This document shows, piece after piece, positions 33,472 to 42,210 of a stretch of DNA of 49,072 nucleotides (position 1 is the stretch's first letter; each line of letters opens with the position of its first letter). The stretch is from Clostridiales bacterium UBA2432. GTDB lineage: Bacteria; Bacillota; Clostridia; Lachnospirales; Vallitaleaceae. The stretch lies in NCBI GenBank assembly GCA_002342805.1, contig DDQW01000091.1:27774-76845 (forward strand), written 5' to 3'. The translations under genes were made by a program, and so were the position numbers. Below the pieces are notes generated by a model. It was given only the letters and a program-made list of their open reading frames with translations, ran no database searches and had not been told where the DNA came from.

Positions 33472-35334
33472 TTAAAGTAATTTTTCAAATACGCTCAGAG
33501 GCTGATCGTTGAGATATGCTTCAATTATTTTTCGTCCTGATTCTTCTAATTCAGGAGATAAAAATTGTTTTAATTCTTTTTTAAAGAAGTTTGTAAGAAT
33601 TTCAGCACCTTTATCGTAAGCTTCAATACCTAAGCCCTCTTGTAATTCTGTTTGTAATAATTCGATGGGGACTTTAAATCCGTTAATTTCAAATTCTTTT
33701 AGTGCATACCCAAAGGTTTTACATCGCGCTTCCACTAATTCTTCTTGAGCAAACTGACCATTTCCTCGTCTAGCTAGGTATTCACGGTCAAGCCATTCCC
33801 CCATAAATCCGATTTCATATGTTCCTATATTTTGATTTGGTATAAGCACATAACGGGTTTCCGGTGTATTTCTGATTTGGTCTAGTAACAAGTTTGCATG
33901 GGTTACTCTCTTCCCAGTTGCAAAGGGCCAATAAGATCCAACACCTTCACTGCTCATTCCTTGTGTCTCAACAATACTTGGATTAGCATGCCCTCTAGGA
34001 GATACAAGTCTCCAAATCCATGCAAGTGCAGGCGGTAGCACATGCAACATTCCTGCAACACCGTATGTTGGAACTTCTCTTGTTGCCTTTGGCATTCTCA
34101 CACCAAACGAACGGACCTCTACTTCCACAGGATCATTGACAACATTTTTCATGAAGTGTCGAGGCATGATTACTCTTGGGTTTGGACATCTAACCCCTGG
34201 TTCATCATAGGTATGATCCCATATCAATATTCGTCCGCCCGGAACACCTTGCATGTTTAAAAATATTAAGGGTTCTGGTGGGTGGATGGTTAATTTTTCA
34301 TGTTCTGGTGAAGTTCCATATTCTGTAATATGATTAAATCTTAAGAACCAGCCGGATTCTGCATCTGAAATCACAAGTTTTTTACCTTTTTGAATTGAAG
34401 GATGACAAAGAGCCATATCATCTGTAACAGGATTCAATGAGGCAATATCATCGAGTTTCAATGTAACTCGTTGATCTGTACTTTCATCATAAGCCAAAAG
34501 AATGTCTCCATTATCCTCCCTATGAATTTGTTCAATCATTTCTGACTTACCACCTCCACTCGCTCCTTCATGCATAATAACAATTTCACTTCCGGAGTTA
34601 GTTACTGCTTTAACCGACGAGGCATGTGCTGTTAACCATTTTTCCCTTTCCCCTATTGTCAGTAAAACACCATAAATACCTTTTTTTGCACTTGGCCCCG
34701 GATACAAGTTAAACGAAAACACTTCATGAACATCATCTAATCGATTATGTACCACAACTTGTTTGCCATCAAAGTGCGTGTGTCTAAAGGTCGGTGCAAG
34801 ATAAATTACTACTTTTGGTGTAAATCCGCTTCTAATTTCATCATATGGAATGAATCCTTGCAAATCGGCTAATCCAGCAACAAAAAATGCTGCATTCTTA
34901 GGGGCTACTATTAAGGATTCATCCCCCCCTTGCTTCTCATCTCCTGAAACAAATGGCATCATGATTAAATCCTCTTGTTTTAACCACTCAAATGTCTCAT
35001 TTCTAATACTATCAAAATCAGTCCCAAATCGATCTTTATAATTATTTTTATCTGTAGGTTTAGAATCACCAATAAACATACAGTCTGGCTCTCTTCTTCG
35101 CATATACGATTCATTATAATTGACTGCCACTCCATTTTGACAAGACACCACCGTGGCTTCCTGTACAAGCCCCTTTCCATCAACTTCATAGGCTACTTCA
35201 AATGTATCCCTTCCGTCATTTGTTGCAAGCTTCAATAGGTGTTGTCTACTTTCCGGTATTGTTAATGATAATGCCGCATCTAATATGTCCTGTAATTTTT
35301 CGTCTAAATTAAATATTTCTAAGTTCTGTTTCAT
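33472..35334 (-). CDS. DUF4914 family P-loop protein
   Basis: A 620-residue soluble protein that matches what I recall of the DUF4914 family. A Walker A-type loop, MHEGASGGGKSEMIEQ, is at about residues 253-268; the GxSGxGKSE pattern resembles HPr kinase and phosphoenolpyruvate carboxykinase. Other conserved-looking parts are YLAPTFRHTHFDGKQVVVHN, ILIWDHTYDEPGVRCPNPRV (~360-380) and SSEGVGSYWPFATGKR (~470), the last reminiscent of carboxykinase substrate loops. Function is not established; a nucleotide-dependent kinase- or carboxykinase-like activity is inferred. It is preceded by TAGGAGG and a terminator, so it seems to be its own unit. Confidence 0.8.
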   Translation of the reverse strand: MKQNLEIFNLDEKLQDILDAALSLTIPESRQHLLKLATNDGRDTFEVAYEVDGKGLVQEATVVSCQNGVAVNYNESYMRRREPDCMFIGDSKPTDKNNYKDRFGTDFDSIRNETFEWLKQEDLIMMPFVSGDEKQGGDESLIVAPKNAAFFVAGLADLQGFIPYDEIRSGFTPKVVIYLAPTFRHTHFDGKQVVVHNRLDDVHEVFSFNLYPGPSAKKGIYGVLLTIGEREKWLTAHASSVKAVTNSGSEIVIMHEGASGGGKSEMIEQIHREDNGDILLAYDESTDQRVTLKLDDIASLNPVTDDMALCHPSIQKGKKLVISDAESGWFLRFNHITEYGTSPEHEKLTIHPPEPLIFLNMQGVPGGRILIWDHTYDEPGVRCPNPRVIMPRHFMKNVVNDPVEVEVRSFGVRMPKATREVPTYGVAGMLHVLPPALAWIWRLVSPRGHANPSIVETQGMSSEGVGSYWPFATGKRVTHANLLLDQIRNTPETRYVLIPNQNIGTYEIGFMGEWLDREYLARRGNGQFAQEELVEARCKTFGYALKEFEINGFKVPIELLQTELQEGLGIEAYDKGAEILTNFFKKELKQFLSPELEESGRKIIEAYLNDQPLSVFEKLL

Positions 35335-35357
35335 GAATTTATTCCTCCTATTTTAAA

Positions 35358-35399
35358 TTAAAAAAGTCCAAGACAAATAAAATACATTTGCCTTGGACT
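35358..35399 (-). terminator. Terminator after the DUF2294 gene
   Basis: AGTCCAAG and CTTGGACT, extended by CAAAT/ATTTG after one mismatch, form a 13-bp stem at 35365-35399. The minus-strand T-run at 35358-35364 completes it. Confidence 0.85.
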
Positions 35400-35423
35400 A
35401 TGTTTGACCTATTTCTCAATCGT

Positions 35424-35798
35424 TCATTCATCACCCAATTTTATAATTGTTTCTTCAATATTGCTATCAAAGGTTATTATAATCATTTTCTCTCCAGTAA
35501 TAGTACTAACATCCGAATGTGTTGATAATATCTTAAAGGGTAAAATATCATTAATTACATTATGAAAATGTGATAAGTTTTTTTCGAATAACATCGTTCG
35601 CATTTTCTTAAGTAATTCAACGCCTTCATTGTTTTCAACAATCTGTCGCTCCGCTTGACTTAAAAAACCCATCAAACGAATAATAACTAAATCTCCAACA
35701 AGGATTGTCTTGATTTTTTGTGGGCCTCTTCCCATAAATTCTACTTCAAACTTACTCACGCCTTCACTGATTTTAGCCTCTATTTGTCCTTTTGTCAT
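35424..35798 (-). CDS. DUF2294 family protein
   Basis: A 124-residue soluble protein of the DUF2294 type. The N-terminus MTKGQIEAKISEGVSKFEVE and the following MGRGPQKIKTILVGDLVIIR are characteristic, and the region around SQAERQIVENNEG-VELLKKMR fits the family. The ATG at 35798 follows GGAGGTGA; an in-frame ATG six codons earlier is less likely. It starts 24 bases after the DUF6671 gene and ends at a terminator, so these two form a small operon. The role of the family is not known to me. Confidence 0.85.
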   Translation of the reverse strand: MTKGQIEAKISEGVSKFEVEFMGRGPQKIKTILVGDLVIIRLMGFLSQAERQIVENNEGVELLKKMRTMLFEKNLSHFHNVINDILPFKILSTHSDVSTITGEKMIIITFDSNIEETIIKLGDE

Positions 35799-35822
35799 TT
35801 CGATCACCTCCTTCACATTGCC

Positions 35823-36677
35823 TTAGGGATTACAATGGTAACAATACATCATCGGCGCATATCTTCCTTCTGGATAAATTTTTTCTTCTACATATCCACA
35901 ATGTTGACACTTATAAATATATTTTAATATTAACTCGCTTGCTTGTCCACAAGATCCGCATTGAAGACCTTTAACCTTTTCTATAAGACTGTATCCAATC
36001 ATATGACATTGTGGACATTGACAATGTATTTTTTCAATAAGTTTTTCTGTTGCTTTTTGAATATTTTTCATTCGCGTAGGATTAGCGTGTGCTCGCATAT
36101 CTGTTTCAATGAAGACTCTTTTTTTTCGTGATTGATTTAAACAATATTCAAAAGATGGCAATAATAGTTCTTCCCTATTTACATAGTGGATATTTTTTTT
36201 GTATTTGGAATGATCGGGTCGCATAATTATATGATGACTTGGAAATCCACTTTTTTCTATAAACTTCTCTAAACCAGCCTGGTCAAAAATATATCCACTA
36301 TCTGCATTCGTGTCTGCACTTTCATAGATACCGTATATTTCAATCTTACGTTTTCGATCTATCAAACAAACAAGCTCAACGTTCCAGGCAAGTCCTGTTA
36401 ATGGGTGCTTAAAAAAACTTCCTTCGCTAGCTAATGCAATATCATAATTATACTTTTTGATTCCTAATTTGGCTTTATTTTTTGCTGTAATACGTTGAGA
36501 TTTCTTTCGTTTTTTGATTTTGGTAAAGGTACCAAATTGATCAGTATCAATCGTTTGGCTTACAGTAATCTTAGCTCCAAGTTCATTTTCAAAAAGTGGA
36601 CCGATTGCTTTTTCTTTCCTATGTTGAGTTACTAACAAAATATTCTTGTTTGTGTATATATGATTACCAAAACACAT
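35823..36677 (-). CDS. DUF6671-like protein with C-terminal zinc ribbons
   Basis: A 284-residue protein. The N-terminal two thirds match DUF6671 in pattern: LLVTQHRKEKAIGPLF, then DTDQFGTFTKIKKRKK and ALASEGSFFKHP. The C-terminal ~75 residues hold four CxxC pairs (CPQCHMIGY, CGSCGQ, CQHCGYVEEK, CYHCNP), which should bind two zinc ions as tandem ribbons. I do not know its reaction. It lies upstream of the DUF2294 gene in the same unit. The ATG follows AAAGAGG, a weak ribosome site. Confidence 0.75.
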   Translation of the reverse strand: MCFGNHIYTNKNILLVTQHRKEKAIGPLFENELGAKITVSQTIDTDQFGTFTKIKKRKKSQRITAKNKAKLGIKKYNYDIALASEGSFFKHPLTGLAWNVELVCLIDRKRKIEIYGIYESADTNADSGYIFDQAGLEKFIEKSGFPSHHIIMRPDHSKYKKNIHYVNREELLLPSFEYCLNQSRKKRVFIETDMRAHANPTRMKNIQKATEKLIEKIHCQCPQCHMIGYSLIEKVKGLQCGSCGQASELILKYIYKCQHCGYVEEKIYPEGRYAPMMYCYHCNP

Positions 36678-36730
36678 AAAAACCTCTTTTCCTTGTTAAC
36701 TTGAATCTCATAAATTGTATTTTGACAATA

Positions 36731-36769
36731 AAAAAAGCCAAAACCCCTATAGTAAAAGAAGTTTGGCTT
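36731..36769 (-). terminator. Terminator downstream of the chemoreceptor gene
   Basis: AAGCCAAA (36735-36742) and TTTGGCTT (36762-36769) make an 8-bp stem with a 19-base loop, followed on the minus strand by a T-run (36731-36736). It lies about 80 bases after the chemoreceptor stop and just upstream of the DUF6671 gene. Confidence 0.72.
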
Positions 36770-36847
36770 ATAAATTGACTGGTTCAACCATTCATTTATC
36801 TTCCAAAAAAATAATCCATTATATAATATCACATTCTATTAATTTAT

Positions 36848-38902
36848 TCAAGTAATTTTAAAAACTGAGACTGCTTCATCCATGATTTTCGTCCATTCAG
36901 ATAGTTTTGCACTCGATTCTGAAATAGCATCAATAACTCCTGATTGTTCACCAATGACTACAATCGATTGATCCGTAGCTTCTTCATTAATTTTTGAAAT
37001 ATCTGAAAGTGATTGGAACAATTCATTGATTGCCACCATTTGACTGGACATTTCGTTTCCTGAAGTACTGAGAGCATCTATATTGGTTCGCATGGATTCT
37101 ATAGCTACTGCGATACCATTAAATTTTTCGCTCGTACTGAAAACGTCATTTTCTTGTTTTTTGATAGCTTCTTCCGCTTTTGCCATCGTTACAACAGCTT
37201 GAGATGATTTATCCATCAATTCTTTTATATCTGTACCAATATCTTTTGTAAATCGATTTGTCTGCTCTGCAAGCATTCGAATCTCGTCCGCAACAACAGC
37301 GAATCCTTTGCCTGCCTCTCCAGCTCTTGCCGCCTCAATAGCGGCATTTAAAGCTAATAGATTTGTCTGCTTAGCGATTTCTGATATCATCAAGCTCGCT
37401 TTTTTTATTTTTTTAGCACTTTCATTGGTCGCTTCTACAATGACTTGTACTGAATTTGTCGCTTCACTGCTCACTTTGGTTTCTGTCACTAGGCTACCTA
37501 CAATGGAGATTCCTTCATTCTTAAGCATCTCAACATGACTGGCTGCATCTGTAAGTGACTCTACTTGTCTAAGATCATCTTCAATAAGGTTACCCAAGCG
37601 TATGATTTCTTCTGAACCATCAGTGGTAACTTGTGCCTGATTTCTAGCATTTAAGCCAATGGCTTGAACGTTATCCGAGATACCTTGCCCCGCTTGCGAA
37701 GCAGCTTTTCCATTCTCAATCATTTGCACCGATGCCTTAGAAACTCCGATTGACGTCTCTGTTATTTCACTAATGATGGTCAGTAATTCTTGACGAATTT
37801 CCTCACTACGTTTTGCTAGTGATCCCATTTCATCTTTTCTATTAAGAATCTCTCCATCCATTGGATGGGTCAAATCATAGCCTGCAATCATCTTCATCTG
37901 AGTAACGACAGCTTTCAAAGGTTTTGTAATACCCATCGTCAGCTTAATAGCGATTAAAATACTTAAAGCCGTACCGATAAAAAGAGAAAGATAACCGATC
38001 TGATTACTTCGCTGTGCAATGCCTTCGTTATATCCTTCGACTTCCTTTTCAATGGATCCGGCGATTTCTGATCCTTTCATAGCCGCATTTTTCATGTTTT
38101 CATATTGAATGCTCTGTTCCTCGATAAGTTTTTCAAACTCTTCAAAAGCAGCTTCATACATATCAAAACTTTCTAAAGCAATGGACAGATTTTCTTGAAC
38201 AGTACTTGTTCCTGCTTCTTCAAGAGCAAGTGTAAGAAACTCTCTTGCTTTTTTGTTGCCTAGCTGTAGAGATTCCATATAACTATTGGATTCTGTGTAT
38301 GTGAACTTCGTACTGGTAATTCTGGCTTCCATGAATGCATAGAGAGCACTTTCAATCGCCTGATATTTTTGAAAAGCTGCGCTCATAACTTCAGGTTCTT
38401 CGCCAAGAATAATATGAAATTGGGCTACATCCATAGCACGCTTTATATCCATCGTCACATTGGAGGCCGTCGTCAATTGAAGCCGACTCTGACCTTCTTT
38501 TTCTTTTTCAATATCAATATAGCGATTAAATTCATCTATAAATAATTGCAACTGCTCTTCAAAAGCTGTAGCACTTTCAATGGTACTTTTTTCTGTCATC
38601 ATTGATTTAGCTTCTATAATTGATGCTCTTGATGCTTCTAAATTATTAATGACTTTTTCTGCATTTTCATCGGATTTATCTGAATTATACATTTCTTGGG
38701 CAATCATTGCTTCTTGAATATGATCTTTTGAAATGACAACCTTACTTAACACTTTATTCTGATAGGAACTTTGTTGAAAATTATAGATGGATGTTAATGC
38801 AACAATAATGATGATACCAGTAACGACACCATAGCCCAATGCCACTTTAACTCCAACTTTTAGATTTTGTAGAAAAGCTTTCTTCTTTTTAGTATTAATC
38901 AT
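36848..38902 (-). CDS. Methyl-accepting chemotaxis protein
   Basis: A 684-residue transmembrane chemoreceptor. Helix 1 is at ~17-38 and helix 2 at ~310-330. Between them is a ~270-residue extracellular domain, predicted helical, larger than the usual four-helix bundle and possibly a double bundle. A HAMP domain (~331-385) and the signalling coiled coil follow; the hairpin tip reads KQTNLLALNAAIEAARAGE at about residue 515. The ATG at 38902 follows GGAGGA. The ligand is unknown. No flagellar or che genes are nearby, so the receptor acts on a pathway encoded elsewhere. Confidence 0.93.
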   Translation of the reverse strand: MINTKKKKAFLQNLKVGVKVALGYGVVTGIIIIVALTSIYNFQQSSYQNKVLSKVVISKDHIQEAMIAQEMYNSDKSDENAEKVINNLEASRASIIEAKSMMTEKSTIESATAFEEQLQLFIDEFNRYIDIEKEKEGQSRLQLTTASNVTMDIKRAMDVAQFHIILGEEPEVMSAAFQKYQAIESALYAFMEARITSTKFTYTESNSYMESLQLGNKKAREFLTLALEEAGTSTVQENLSIALESFDMYEAAFEEFEKLIEEQSIQYENMKNAAMKGSEIAGSIEKEVEGYNEGIAQRSNQIGYLSLFIGTALSILIAIKLTMGITKPLKAVVTQMKMIAGYDLTHPMDGEILNRKDEMGSLAKRSEEIRQELLTIISEITETSIGVSKASVQMIENGKAASQAGQGISDNVQAIGLNARNQAQVTTDGSEEIIRLGNLIEDDLRQVESLTDAASHVEMLKNEGISIVGSLVTETKVSSEATNSVQVIVEATNESAKKIKKASLMISEIAKQTNLLALNAAIEAARAGEAGKGFAVVADEIRMLAEQTNRFTKDIGTDIKELMDKSSQAVVTMAKAEEAIKKQENDVFSTSEKFNGIAVAIESMRTNIDALSTSGNEMSSQMVAINELFQSLSDISKINEEATDQSIVVIGEQSGVIDAISESSAKLSEWTKIMDEAVSVFKIT

Positions 38903-38981
38903 GCTGTCCTCCAGTAACATTTGATTTTAATATTATCTATCAACTGTATACTAGCATTCACATCTATGATTATCCATTTAT

Positions 38982-39013
38982 TTTGTGTAAAGAATTGGTA
39001 AATTTGTGTAAAG
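38982..39013. repeat. Two 11-bp direct repeats, 21-bp period, upstream of chemoreceptor
   Basis: TTTGTGTAAAG occurs at 38982-38992 and at 39003-39013. On the minus strand each contains TTTACA, a possible -35 element. They lie 80-110 bases upstream of the chemoreceptor ATG and directly after the glycosylase stop codon, so a regulatory role for the chemoreceptor is likely. No matching regulator is identified. Confidence 0.45.
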
Positions 39014-39016
39014 TTG

Positions 39017-39589
39017 TTATTTTCCCTTTTGTCTGATAAAACAACTTTCCAAATGATCATCCACCAATCCCACTGCTTGCATATAGGCATACATAATGGT
39101 CGTGCCCACAAAGGACATTCCACGTTTTTTTAGGTCTTTGGATAATTTGTCACTTTCTGTTGTAGATACCGGCATCTGGTGCATATTATCATAGTGATTC
39201 ACAATAGGCTGTCCCTCAACAAACCCCCAAAGGTAAGCATCAAAGCTGCCAAATTCTTCTTGTATTTGAAGAAACACTTGTGCATTCTTCCGTGCTGAAT
39301 AGATTTTAAGACGGTTTCGAATAATTCCCGCATCCTCCCGAAGCGACTCTAGCTCTTCATCCGTCATCACAGCAACTTTTTTGGGATCAAAGTGATGAAA
39401 CGCTTTTCTATATCCCTCTCTTCTCTTTAAGATGGTGTACCAACTCAATCCTGCTTGTGCACCTTCCAGAATCAAAAATTCAAACAACTTCTGATCATCA
39501 TGAACCGGAATTCCCCATTCTGTGTCATGATACTTAGCATAATCTTCCTGTCCTTCTTTATCTCCAAAACATCGCTTGATTTCTTTCAT
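39017..39589 (-). CDS. tag: DNA-3-methyladenine glycosylase I
   Basis: A 190-residue base-excision repair enzyme that removes 3-methyladenine from DNA. It aligns by eye with E. coli Tag along its whole length: KYHDTEWGIPVHDDQKLFE, LEGAQAGLSWYTILKRRE, DAGIIRNRLKI and LKKRGMSFVGTTIMYAYMQA. The zinc ligands of Tag are kept: Cys7, a histidine in YHDTEW, and the pair in DDHLESC. The ATG follows GAGGGGTG. It begins 14 bases after the MscS-type gene and is probably co-transcribed with it. Confidence 0.95.
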   Translation of the reverse strand: MKEIKRCFGDKEGQEDYAKYHDTEWGIPVHDDQKLFEFLILEGAQAGLSWYTILKRREGYRKAFHHFDPKKVAVMTDEELESLREDAGIIRNRLKIYSARKNAQVFLQIQEEFGSFDAYLWGFVEGQPIVNHYDNMHQMPVSTTESDKLSKDLKKRGMSFVGTTIMYAYMQAVGLVDDHLESCFIRQKGK

Positions 39590-39603
39590 TTAACACCCCT
39601 CTT

Positions 39604-40488
39604 TTATTTTAGTGGTGGTATTTTAGTCAACTCAAATGTTGCAGATGCTAACTCAACTTCATCGCCACTTCTTTCAATTTTCTCTAAAATCAGTATGAAA
39701 AGTTCATCTTTCACACCAACTCGGCTTTTATAATCTACCACATATCTGAGTGTAAACTCTACCCAATTATCATTCGCTATAATATTTACCATCGGATGCG
39801 TCGACGCATTTTCAATTAAAAACTTTCTAACCATAACATCCCATTGTTCTTCGGCTTCATTCGAATAGTCTCCGACTACTTCCTGCGCTGCATCATAAAT
39901 AAACTTTCTGGCCAAAGAATAATTACTACCATATTTAATTGGAATCTTAATTTCATCCCAAAGAAAAGGGAAATCTGCCGAATAATTATATACAGGTTCT
40001 TTAAAGACAAAGCTGTTGGCAATTCTTACAATTCTTCCATTGTATAAGTCGCCTTCCACCCAGCCTCCAATCTCCATAATCGTTGTTCGCAACACACCAA
40101 CATCAATTACATCTCCTTTGATTCCTCCTAGCATTACTCGGTCTCCGGATTTATATATATCTGTTAATAAAATTGCCATCCAACCAGCTATACTAACAAT
40201 AACCTCTTGTAAAGCAAATGCAATACCAGCTCCTGCAATCCCAAAAAATACCGTTAAGGAGCCCAAGCTTTCCCGATAAATAATCGATACAAAAAGTAAT
40301 ATAAAAAAATATCCGACAGCACTTATTGCTTTTTTGCTTCGATAGGAGTTATTATGGTCTTTGATTGATTTACCTATGCGTGCTCGAAGTAGATTTTTCA
40401 ATGTCAAAATAATGATAACACCTACTATCGCAAAAATCAGCCGCTGAAGTTGAATATTTTCTATCAATATCTCGATATATTTCTCCAC
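39604..40488 (-). CDS. MscS-family mechanosensitive ion channel
   Basis: A 294-residue membrane protein. Two N-terminal helices (~10-30 and ~52-72) precede the pore helix VFFGIAGAGIAFALQEVIVS at about 80-100. The beta domain follows, with YKSGDRVMLGGIKGDVIDVG and GRIVRIANSFVFKEPVYNYS, and a mixed C-terminal domain. These match MscS-like channels, which release solutes on osmotic downshift. The start is GTG with AAAGGAGG six bases upstream. It lies 36 bases after nqrF and could be part of that operon. Confidence 0.9.
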   Translation of the reverse strand: MEKYIEILIENIQLQRLIFAIVGVIIILTLKNLLRARIGKSIKDHNNSYRSKKAISAVGYFFILLFVSIIYRESLGSLTVFFGIAGAGIAFALQEVIVSIAGWMAILLTDIYKSGDRVMLGGIKGDVIDVGVLRTTIMEIGGWVEGDLYNGRIVRIANSFVFKEPVYNYSADFPFLWDEIKIPIKYGSNYSLARKFIYDAAQEVVGDYSNEAEEQWDVMVRKFLIENASTHPMVNIIANDNWVEFTLRYVVDYKSRVGVKDELFILILEKIERSGDEVELASATFELTKIPPLK

Positions 40489-40524
40489 GATTGGCCTCCT
40501 TTATGTGATTAATCCATCAGGAAT

Positions 40525-41604
40525 CTAAAATTTATCATAATACACATTTTCTTGCTGAATATTATTCTTCTCAAGAACTGCTATGCAGGCATCAATCATG
40601 CCTGGGGACCCACATAAATAAGCCTCTGCATCTCGCAAATCTTTACAATAGCGGTCGACAACATCCGTAATTAATCCTACCTCTCCATCCCAATGGTCCT
40701 CTGGAAGGGGTTCTGATAAAGCAGGTATATATTGAAAATTTGGATATTCCTCTGACAAATTATTGAACTCCTCCGTATAATAAAGATCTTTCTTGGTTTT
40801 TGCACCAAAGAAATACCTCACCTTCCGATTCATTCCTCGATCCTTCAAATAATAGAGAATAGCACGAATAGGGGCTTTCCCTGAACCTCCGGCAATACAA
40901 ATAATATCTTTATCTGAGTCTTCCTTTAGATAAAAATCACCAAAAGGACCTGTTATGGTTAAGATGTCTCCAACCTCCATCGCTAGATGAACAAAGGTCG
41001 TGGCTTGCCCTTTAGGTACTAAGCGTATAATAAATTCCAACCTATTTGTCGTGCTTGGATTTGAAGCTATGGAGTAAGCACGAATCACCTCAATTCCCGG
41101 CACTTTAAGTTGGGCATACTGTCCTGGTTTAAATGCCATTTGTTCAGGTTCAATAAGTCTAAACTCTACAAGATTTATATCATGTGTAAGTGGCGTTATC
41201 CCTATAACTTCTGCCTTATATTCTTTCGCATTTAGAAGTTCTTCCGGAATAAGTATTTCCATATCTTCACGAATTTTCACCTGACAGGATAATCGCACGC
41301 CTTCCTTCTTATCACTTTCCGTTAAAAAAGGTTCTTCGGTCGGTTTGATGGGTCCACCGCCTTCAACTACCTTACACTTACAATAACCACAGGTTGCTTT
41401 TCCTCCACAGGCAGATGGAATAAAAATATCATTTAAGGATAAAGTATTTAGTAATGTCTCATCTCCTATAACATTTATTTTCGTTTTGTCATTTATTGTT
41501 AGCGTTTTTTCACCACTTCCTTTTAGAAAAAAATCTGCTAACGCTAATAATATGGCTACAATCAACAATACCCCTATTAAGATAATGGGTACAAATATAT
41601 TCAT
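40525..41604 (-). CDS. nqrF: Na+-NQR subunit F, NADH dehydrogenase
   Basis: A 359-residue protein built like NqrF. It has one N-terminal membrane helix (~3-25), a plant-type [2Fe-2S] ferredoxin domain with CGGKATCGYC and a fourth cysteine in RLSCQVKI, a FAD-binding barrel with RAYSIAS, and an NADH-binding domain with IAGGSGKAPIRAIL and AYLCGSPGMIDACI. It would take electrons from NADH and pass them through FAD and the iron-sulphur cluster to the membrane subunits. It lacks some of the C-terminal conservation of proteobacterial NqrF, and the family also includes monooxygenase reductases. Its place after nqrE settles the call. Confidence 0.92.
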   Translation of the reverse strand: MNIFVPIILIGVLLIVAILLALADFFLKGSGEKTLTINDKTKINVIGDETLLNTLSLNDIFIPSACGGKATCGYCKCKVVEGGGPIKPTEEPFLTESDKKEGVRLSCQVKIREDMEILIPEELLNAKEYKAEVIGITPLTHDINLVEFRLIEPEQMAFKPGQYAQLKVPGIEVIRAYSIASNPSTTNRLEFIIRLVPKGQATTFVHLAMEVGDILTITGPFGDFYLKEDSDKDIICIAGGSGKAPIRAILYYLKDRGMNRKVRYFFGAKTKKDLYYTEEFNNLSEEYPNFQYIPALSEPLPEDHWDGEVGLITDVVDRYCKDLRDAEAYLCGSPGMIDACIAVLEKNNIQQENVYYDKF

Positions 41605-41625
41605 TGTGCTACCTCCTTTGGTCTG

Positions 41626-42207
41626 CTATATATTCGCCAAGCCGGTGAAACCAATAAAGGCAAGACTTAAGATTCCGAGTACTATAAAAACGATACCTCT
41701 ACCTTCAAGGCCTTTCGGTAAATCCGATACAATTGCCATTTTCTCACGAATACCGGCTAATAGTACAATAGCTAACATCCATCCTAAGGCTGAACCGAAG
41801 GAAAAAACAGTTGTTTCACTAAACGTATACGTTCGATTCACAAAAAACAATGAAACCGCAAGAACGACACAGTTTACAGTGATTAAAGGCAAGAAAATTC
41901 CGAAGGCATTATATAGAGCCGGAAAAAATTTATCAATAAACATTTCTAGAAACTGAACCGTTGCTGCAATCGTTATAATGAAAACCAATAGCGCTAATTG
42001 AGTCGTATCCGTTGCTTTTAATAAGGCATAAATTGGCCAATTGATCATTCCTGTAATCGTAACAACAAAGACAACTGCCAAGCCCATGCCTTTAGCGTTT
42101 TTTATATTCTTTGAAACAGCAATTAGAGGACACATACCTAATATATATGTCAAAGCAATATTATGATTCAAAATGCTTGCCGTAAAAAGCTCAACTAAAT
42201 TTGTCAT
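41626..42207 (-). CDS. nqrE: Na+-NQR subunit E
   Basis: A 193-residue six-helix membrane protein very like NqrE: LGMCPLIAVSKNIKNAKGMG, FFPALYNAFGIFLPLITVNC and FGSALGWMLAIVLLAGIREK. The two cysteines (in GMC and VNC) match those that share an intramembrane [2Fe-2S] cluster with NqrD. It starts 3 bases after nqrD and 21 bases before nqrF. NqrD and NqrE are inverted-topology homologues that carry the electron across the membrane. Confidence 0.95.
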   Translation of the reverse strand: MTNLVELFTASILNHNIALTYILGMCPLIAVSKNIKNAKGMGLAVVFVVTITGMINWPIYALLKATDTTQLALLVFIITIAATVQFLEMFIDKFFPALYNAFGIFLPLITVNCVVLAVSLFFVNRTYTFSETTVFSFGSALGWMLAIVLLAGIREKMAIVSDLPKGLEGRGIVFIVLGILSLAFIGFTGLANI

Positions 42208-42210
42208 ATT

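Noticed and set aside
38921..39016. Sigma-28 flagellar promoter for the chemoreceptor
   Set aside because: No TAAA with a correctly spaced GCCGATAA element could be found in the gap.
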